Positions 58,296 to 64,000 of a stretch of DNA of 64,000 bases are shown one piece after another. Location of the stretch: contig JAZGTN010000008.1 of NCBI GenBank assembly GCA_037783415.1, positions 372,001 to 436,000 of the forward strand, in the 5' to 3' direction. The notes below the pieces were generated by a model. It did not search any database. It was given only the letters and a program-made list of their open reading frames with translations, and was not told the origin of the DNA. The DNA comes from Leptasterias polaris. Its lineage: Eukaryota; Echinodermata; Asteroidea; Forcipulatida; Asteriidae. Positions within the stretch are counted from its first letter, which is position 1. The number at the start of each line of letters is the position of its first letter. A program made the translations under genes and the position numbers.

Positions 58296-59481
58296 ATCGT
58301 CTGATGTTTGTTTTGTAAGATGTCTGACAAGAACTGTCAATGGAGACGATGTTTTAACCAGTTCTGTGAAAACAAAGAGAAACAAAATAAAAAGATGATA
58401 AACCACTCACCCACCTAGCTTCTTAAATTATTCTTTAAAGCTCCTAGCATGCAAAGTTGTTAAAATTAAAAGACTGAGGACATAATTTGGAAAACAAACC
58501 TGATAAATAGCTTGCATGCATTGAGAGAATTTTTTTGGAAAAGTCACATTTCACAACACAACTTTTTGAATTGGGACAAGTTCAAATCTTGGCACCATTT
58601 GAGGTGCTTTGGAACAATCAAACCTATAGAAAACTATGAAGTTTAGCGAAACAATCTCATGGTTCCAGTAGTCCTAAGAATGCGCCCTTTCCCCAGTTGG
58701 TACACTGCACACAGAGCAGACATTAAAGTGAGGGGAGGGTGGCAATGCGGGTAAGGGGTCGATGAACTAAGGTTAAACCCCTAATAAAGCCTGGTTCATA
58801 CAAACGGCAAATATGAATGCGATATGAGTTTTGAAGTCACAGCTCTTTCACTGCGATTGTTTCGCAGGAGTTGAGCACATTTAAACCCTTCAAAAATATT
58901 CTTTGCAAATTTGTGACGTCAAAATTCGTATCGCAACATCATTTGTTCTGATACAGGTTGGAGACAAACAATAACAATATTGTCACAAAAGTTTACTTTA
59001 GCAACCTACACTATAGTCAATCACTGCAGTGTAGATTAATCAGAAAATACTTACCCCCCCCCACCTCCCAACCCCAAATTGATATATACACACAATGACA
59101 TTGGCCAATAAACCCCACTCCCAAACCACTGTGACCCCTACCAAATACAAACGATAGTTTTTTCACATCAAGTTTCATTAACATTGCATTACCCTCAAGA
59201 ATCACTCTCCTGTGATTGTTACTGACTTAATATTATGCTCACAAACAATGTGGTGCTGCATATATCTAACAGGCCCCACTAGTTTGGCTGGCAGATGTTG
59301 ACATACTGACTGATCCTTAGCCACATGTCAAAGTCAGTATGCCCTGAATGAAACTGTTGCTTTCAATCTGTGATAAAAATACAGTAGGTGGCTTCCATTA
59401 CATGTCCTGCCTCCAGTTAGCAATCTGCCTGCTTCATGAAGATGATGTAATCTCTTATCTAACAGTGGGATAACAGTGTCT
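58296..59481. other. No gene seen
   Basis: AAAGCCTGGTTCATACAAAC near 58,785 followed by ATGCGATATGAG resembles the start of a widespread MITE type, but no right terminus is visible. A C9 run is at about 59,054. Confidence 0.4.
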
Positions 59482-60060
59482 GTTGATGGATGGAAGATGT
59501 GGTGTAGTTGCTTATGGTGATAAAGGAGAAGTAAGACGCTGAGGTGATCGGGATGTCTTCCTGTTGATGAATGGAAGATGTGGTGTACTTTGCTTCATGG
59601 TGATACAGGAGAAGTAAGGGGCTGAGGTGATCGGGATGTCTTCCTGTTGATGAATGGAAGATGTGGTGTAGTTGCTTCATGGTGATACAGGAGAAGTAAG
59701 AGCCTGAGGTGATCGGGATGTTTTCCTGTTGACGAATGGAAGATGTGGTGTAGTTGCTTCATGGCGATACAGGAGAAGTAAGAGGCTGAGGTGATCGGGA
59801 TGTCTTCCTGTTGATGAATGGAAGATGTGGTGTACTTTGCTTCATGGTGATACAGAAGAAGTAAGGGGCTGAGGTGATTGGGATGTCTTCCTGTTGATGA
59901 ATGGAAGATGTGGTGTACTTTGCTTCATGGTGATACAGGAGAAGTAAGAGGCTGAGGTGATTGGGACGTCTTCCTGTTGATTAGTGGAAGATGTGGCGTA
60001 CTTTGCTTCATGGTGATTCAGAAGAAGTAAGAGGCTGAGGTGATCGGGATGTTTTCCTGT
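59482..60060 (+). repeat. 81-83-bp minisatellite, about 7 units
   Basis: Units begin GTTGATGAATGGAAGATGTG and include GCTTCATGGTGATACAGGAG and GAGGTGATCGGGATGTCTTC. Starts are near 59,482, 59,563, 59,646, 59,729, 59,810, 59,893 and 59,976. Minus-strand frames across it are repeat artefacts. Confidence 0.93.
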
Positions 60061-60426
60061 TTGTACCTTAGAAAGACATGAAATAAATCCATTCCCAAAA
60101 AGTAAATGATTTTTTTTTCCCAGCGCCTGAACCCAAGGTGCTGGGATGTGCATATCTCATTGGACAATTTCTCCTGACCTAATAGTCACAGCTTCCTATT
60201 CAAGAAAGATTAATCCTCTATCATTAAAGACCTACTTGAAAGAATACGGCAACAAGTGATCTTTGCTGAAGCTTAGTAAAAAATTTCAATCATAAGTAAA
60301 TTGAGTTCACAGGAGATTTAAAACAAGATTTTAATTGTGTATAAAAACAATCACTTTCAATACCTTTCTCAGGTGCTTTTCAGAAAGATTTGCGAAAAGC
60401 CCTGTTACGCCTTCACTCATGCCATG
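60061..60426. other. No gene seen; downstream flank of the gypsy relic
   Basis: No LTR matching the sequence right of the gag relic could be found here by eye. Confidence 0.45.
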
Positions 60427-61095
60427 TCATGTGTGGGAGCTCCGTTTATGTATAGCCGCTTTGTTGCAGCATGGAGGACTATAACAAAGCAAAATGTTTG
60501 GCTGAACGACTGAGTACTTTGAAAGGGCCATCATAGGGTGGCTGAAGAGGTTTCCGCACTGAGTCACGGCGAACAAAAACATGGGTACATGTTTGCAAAT
60601 CAACATTAATGTTAGTCCGTTGTTGAGAACGACTGGTAGCCAGTTGGAGAGTTTGCATCGCACGTTGTAAACGATATACATTTTAGGCAATGGGGTCCAA
60701 AGTAGAAATGTCGGAAGTTGTGTCAAAAATTCTCCCGGCACACGAAGAGCAGTGCCATAGACATGTTCAGCAACACTGTGACCAAAATCTGACTTGACCG
60801 CAGTATGATCCCAAGAGAACGAGTGGTAAGGTTTCTGTCCAGTTAGTTGTATCAACTTGTGCGTTTAGTGATGATTTCAGTTGCCTGTGGAAACGTTCCA
60901 CTAAGCCGTTAGCGATGAGGTGATAATTGCTGTGGTAGGTATGCGCTGCCAAGTAGGTTAGACAGAGCACCGAAAATGCCAAATGAAGCAATCCAGCGTG
61001 TTACAAAAGCACAAGCGACTGTTTCAGCTGCAATGTTAGGTAGAGGAATGACTTCAGGCAAACGTGTGAAACGGTCAATACAGGTTAGCATGTAT
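60427..61095 (-). pseudogene. Ty3/gypsy integrase relic
   Basis: Minus-strand fragments of a retrotransposon integrase. LTCIDRFTRLPEVIPLPNIA at about 61,090-61,030 matches the catalytic-core region. ANGLVERFHRQLKSSL at about 60,905-60,855 includes the Glu of the DDE triad. VAEHVYGTALRVPGEF follows in another frame, and a PPYDGPF segment near 60,540 marks the C-terminal domain. At least two frame changes separate these pieces. The zinc-binding N-terminal domain and the TDRG-type segment are not recognisable. It is a dead copy of a cellular retroelement. Confidence 0.8.
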
Positions 61096-62345
61096 TAATC
61101 CTAATGGTGTGTCACATGATGGTAGGGGAACTTGTTTGAAATTGAGCGAGGATGTGTAAGTTCCTCGCAGGAGTTCTGTAATTCCGCCATTTTGTGGAAA
61201 TCGATGAGGGCAGTATGATTTGTGCGAAGAGCGTTTAGTTTGACACGAGACAGGGCCTCCAAGGAATTCTGGCGAGTCCGTGCCAAACAGACATTTCGCG
61301 GGGTTGATGATCACGCCATATTGTTGGAGGCGGTCAAACAGAAGACGAAGATGCGTTTCATGTTGATCGGCATCCGTACTGGCAACTAAGAGGCCACTCA
61401 TGTATGCTTCAAAACCTCTGGTGACTTCATCAATAAAGCGCTGGAACCTTTGGGCGGCATTGCGCAAACCAAATGGCATTTGGGTAAATTCGAAGAGCCA
61501 AAACAAAGTCGTAATAGTCTTTTTTGTGATTGTCTGTTGCCATGGGGATCTGATGGTATGCACGGATGAGGCCGATCTTGGAAAATATCGAAGTGCCATG
61601 TAGTGATGATGTAAAGTCCTGGATATGTGGCACTGGATACAATCGGGCACCGTGGAGTTGTTGAGTGCCCGATAGTTGCCGCATGGACGCCAATCCCCAG
61701 GCTGCTTTTCGGGGACCATATTGAGTGGTGAGGACCAATTACTGGCAGAAGGGCGCACGATCCCTAAATTCATTATGTGTTGGAACTCGTCTTTGGCGAC
61801 TTTTGAACAATTAGGTGCAAGACGGCGTGGGCGTGCGGCCGTAGGGGGGCCAGTCGTGATAATATGGTGCTCACTGTTGTGTTTGATTGGAGTGTCACTG
61901 TAGGTTGGACACATTATGGTTAGAAAAACCCTCAAAATGCCCCCAAATCGAGAGGTGGTTGGTGGTTTGAAGATAGGGCTGAGTGATGGCGAGGTTGATG
62001 CTTTTCCACCAACGCTCAAGTTGGTAGTAGCATCAACTAGTCTGCGATTGCGTATGTCAACAAGAAAATTGAAATAACGAAATAAATCTGCGCCTATTAT
62101 TGCATGTTGAACCTCAGCGACAATAAAAACCCATCGGCATGGCCGCCGAATACCAATGTCAAGTGTCAATGACCTTTCACCATAAGTAGCGATTTGCGAT
62201 GCGTTAGCTGCTTGAAGGTCATGTCCATGACAGCGTTGGGTGCGGTCGTGAGATGAAGGAGGGATGACACTCACCTCTGCTCCTGTGTCTACAAGAGATT
62301 GTTGTTTCGTTACTCAGTCTGTGACATAAAATAGGCGATTAGATG
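61096..62345 (-). pseudogene. Ty3/gypsy protease and reverse transcriptase relic
   Basis: Reading right to left, the aspartic protease motif DTGAEVSVIPP lies at about 62,290-62,260 with a stop codon about 12 codons upstream. AEVQHAIIGADLF follows in the protease domain. The reverse transcriptase has RPCGNYRALN, then in a shifted frame FSKIGLIRAYHQIPM (Gly where the first catalytic Asp is expected), then back in the first frame MPFGLRNAAQRFQRFID. The expected YxDD site reads YMSG, so both catalytic Asps are gone. The RT thumb ends near 61,240. RNase H is absent: the sequence runs into integrase at about 61,090. A 399-codon stretch is open, but it is not a working enzyme. Confidence 0.88.
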
Positions 62346-63217
62346 AGGAACGGCCGGCAGCGCATGTCGCCTCTACTTGCCGGCTTGGTTGTTTCCCTGG
62401 TTACTGGCCTTATAGGAACATGGCTGCGTGCATTTGTTGGCCATAGCTCAAAATTTCCAGTGCTACCAACAACACTCTGCAAGGTTATCATGAGTGGCTG
62501 CTGGGCTACGGTCATGAGAGCGTTGACAGCGCGGTTGACTGCGGCTGCGACATCGTTCACGTGGATGGGCGGTGAGGCTGGATATCATGGAAGCCAAATT
62601 CGCTACTTGGGCCCACAGTTGTTGGATTTCAGTCTGTGGCTGAGATTCTATGGTAGCGATGTGTACAGAAACAGATGTCTGAGTAGGGGAAACTTCCATG
62701 ATTTTGTCAGCTAGCTTTGCCAATTGGTCGATATCGACCTCCTCTGATGTTGAGGCCAGAATTAGCCGGGTGTGGTTGGAACCCGCTGGCATGGAGCAAG
62801 AGCCGTCTCATTATTGATGGCTCCAGCGTATGCTCCACTGAGAGCTGTTGCATCTTGCGGAGGAGTTGGGAGGGCTTTCTATCCCCCAACTCCTCTGTTG
62901 TCAAGAGTTGATGCAAGCGATTTTGTTCGGATTCTGATTTAACCTCCTTTTTCAGCTTGGTGTAAGGAGCATCAGACAGTGGTGATATTAGGATGTCTCT
63001 CACTTCCTGGGCTACTGTTGGCTGCAAGGACGAAACCACATAGGCATATCTTGTGTTTTCAGAAGTGATACCCCGAGTTGTGAACTGCGCCTCCACTTGG
63101 GTGAACCATACCGTTGGGTCAGACGGTCAGTACGGTGGAAGTTTAAGGCTGATTGCTGCAGTCACTGGTGGCTGTGTCTGGTGGCTGTGTTGTTGGGCTG
63201 GTACTAGTTTTAGCCAT
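62346..63217 (-). pseudogene. Ty3/gypsy gag relic
   Basis: An ATG at 63,217 (minus) opens a Thr/Pro-rich start that meets stops, one just before WFTQVEAQFTTRGITS (about 63,105). The capsid-like part continues with YAYVVSSLQPTVAQEVRDIL and LLTTEELGDRKPSQLLRKMQ. The frame then shifts for SEEVDIDQLAKLADKIMEV and an Arg-rich segment. The zinc-knuckle region near 62,400-62,460 retains Cys/His-containing words but has in-frame stops. The order gag, protease, RT, integrase on the minus strand shows a single degraded insertion. Confidence 0.8.
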
Positions 63218-63660
63218 CGCAGAAGTAAATCTATAATTTCTAAGGTTGTATTCATATCACGTTTGGCCGTCTGGGTCACAAGTTTGGAGTTATGTCCAAT
63301 GGAATAACTCAGAATTTACACAAATGTTGATTTTACAATGGCTTTAGAGATGGCACAGTATTTTAAAAGAGGAAGCTAAGAGATACATGTATGTGTCTGG
63401 TTCGATGGTTGGAAATAGAGTGATGAAGAAAACTAATGAACATCCAATCTAAAAGCATTCAAAACTAGAGACAAGAAGAATGTTAAGTGGCTTTTTATCT
63501 AATAGGAGAGGGCGCTATGGCACAGTGAGACAACACCAAAACTCGAGCTCTGCAAAATGCATTTAATTTCACTCCAATACCCGGATTCTCGTGTCCAATC
63601 TTCTATCATTCATCAACATAACTGCCGTACGTAACATCGGGATCCACCACCATAAAGAAA
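63218..63660. other. gypsy 5' flank and start of a LINE 5' UTR
   Basis: On the minus strand, CTTGTGACCCAGACGGCC (about 63,263-63,282) is where a primer-binding site could lie, but I could not match it to a tRNA or find the LTR. From about 63,500 the plus strand reads toward the LINE ORF1 start, so an element boundary falls in between. Confidence 0.35.
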
Positions 63661-64000
63661 ATGCCAGCAGGAAGATCAAAGAAAGCTGCAAAATCGCCCC
63701 CCAAAAATCCCGGAAATAGCCCTGGGCGTGGTGAGTCAAGTTCCCTGCCTCCACCATCAGCTTTGCAACACTTGGGGTCAACCTCTGCCGATACAGCGTT
63801 ACCGTCGATCGACACTCCTGACTGCGAATTTAAAACCTTCGTCAGGAAAACATTGACTGACATACAACAAGGTCAAGCCGAGATCAACAAACGTATTACT
63901 CAGCTTGAGGACAACTTCAACAAATCCATACAGCTTGAAATATCACAAAAACAAACATCTACAATGGAGCAACAACTAACACAACACAATGATATGCTCA
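63661..64000 (+). CDS. LINE ORF1 N-terminal part, continues beyond the window
   Basis: An ATG in good context (AAGAAAATGCC) opens 113 codons without a stop to the right edge. The N-terminus is basic and Pro/Ser/Gly-rich (MPAGRSKKAAKSPPKNPGNS). From about residue 58 a helical, heptad-like segment begins (FKTFVRKTLTDIQQGQAEIN, then ITQLEDNFNKSIQLEIS and Gln-rich residues), consistent with a coiled coil. This basic-tail-plus-coiled-coil layout matches ORF1 of L1/CR1-like LINEs, as in the intact element at 27.36 kb, though the sequence differs. The diagnostic RRM-like segment would lie off-window, so assignment is by layout only. Confidence 0.6.
   Translation, partial: MPAGRSKKAAKSPPKNPGNSPGRGESSSLPPPSALQHLGSTSADTALPSIDTPDCEFKTFVRKTLTDIQQGQAEINKRITQLEDNFNKSIQLEISQKQTSTMEQQLTQHNDML

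Noticed and set aside
59459..60153. 73- and 103-codon minus frames with repeated peptides
   Set aside because: Products of the 81-83-bp minisatellite. The repeated peptides follow the DNA repeat.
62343..62714. 123-codon plus frame
   Set aside because: Antisense to the gypsy gag relic, whose domains are readable on the minus strand.

Overview
The window looks like intergenic or intronic DNA from an animal, most likely a marine deuterostome and probably an echinoderm such as a sea star. The evidence is AT-rich sequence with no operon-like gene packing, a tRNA-Leu-derived SINE with an (ATT)n tail, LINEs with AATC/AAATAC-type tails, many MITEs and several minisatellites. The species guess rests on recalled repeat types and is weak. 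I could not support any host protein-coding gene. Every convincing reading frame belongs to a mobile element.

Layout. 0-21 kb is scattered repeat: a tRNA-bearing repeat family (275-590; 6387-6925), a 77-bp minisatellite (about 3.8-4.7 kb), an 860-bp long-TIR MITE (7103-7962), a hAT fragment (9.65-9.81 kb), poly-G/C tracts (6-13.5 kb), diverged internal repeats (14.8-16.1 kb), a tandem duplication with a MITE in one copy (17.4-18.6 kb), and a complete SINE flanked by a target duplication (20,525-20,892).

21.5-32.4 kb was once a single 77-bp minisatellite. Two elements have split it. One is a 3,910-bp DNA transposon with a TA target duplication, GGGTCA-rich ends and its own spliced gene fragment. 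The other is an apparently intact two-ORF LINE (ORF1 323 aa; ORF2 980 aa, endonuclease plus reverse transcriptase).

33.37-50.99 kb holds four head-to-tail copies of a roughly 4.43-kb unit, which look almost identical. Each unit carries a 58-bp VNTR (5 repeats in copy 1, 7 in copies 2-4), an 895-bp hAT-type non-autonomous element with a perfect 8-bp target duplication, and a tRNA-like sequence cut inside its A box. All three internal junctions share the same 9-bp slip duplication, so one founding event was followed by amplification.

50.9-64 kb has three more tRNA-bearing repeat copies, a second SINE with a small TA-flanked MITE beside it, an 86-bp satellite of about 45 units with a 1,553-bp higher-order period, an 82-bp minisatellite, a broken Ty3/gypsy retrotransposon on the minus strand (gag, protease, RT and integrase relics; RNase H missing), and the start of another LINE ORF1 that runs off the right edge.

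The three items most worth pursuing are the 4.43-kb amplification with its tRNA-like breakpoint, the 3.9-kb GGGTCA element with its spliced gene, and the tRNA-bearing repeat family.
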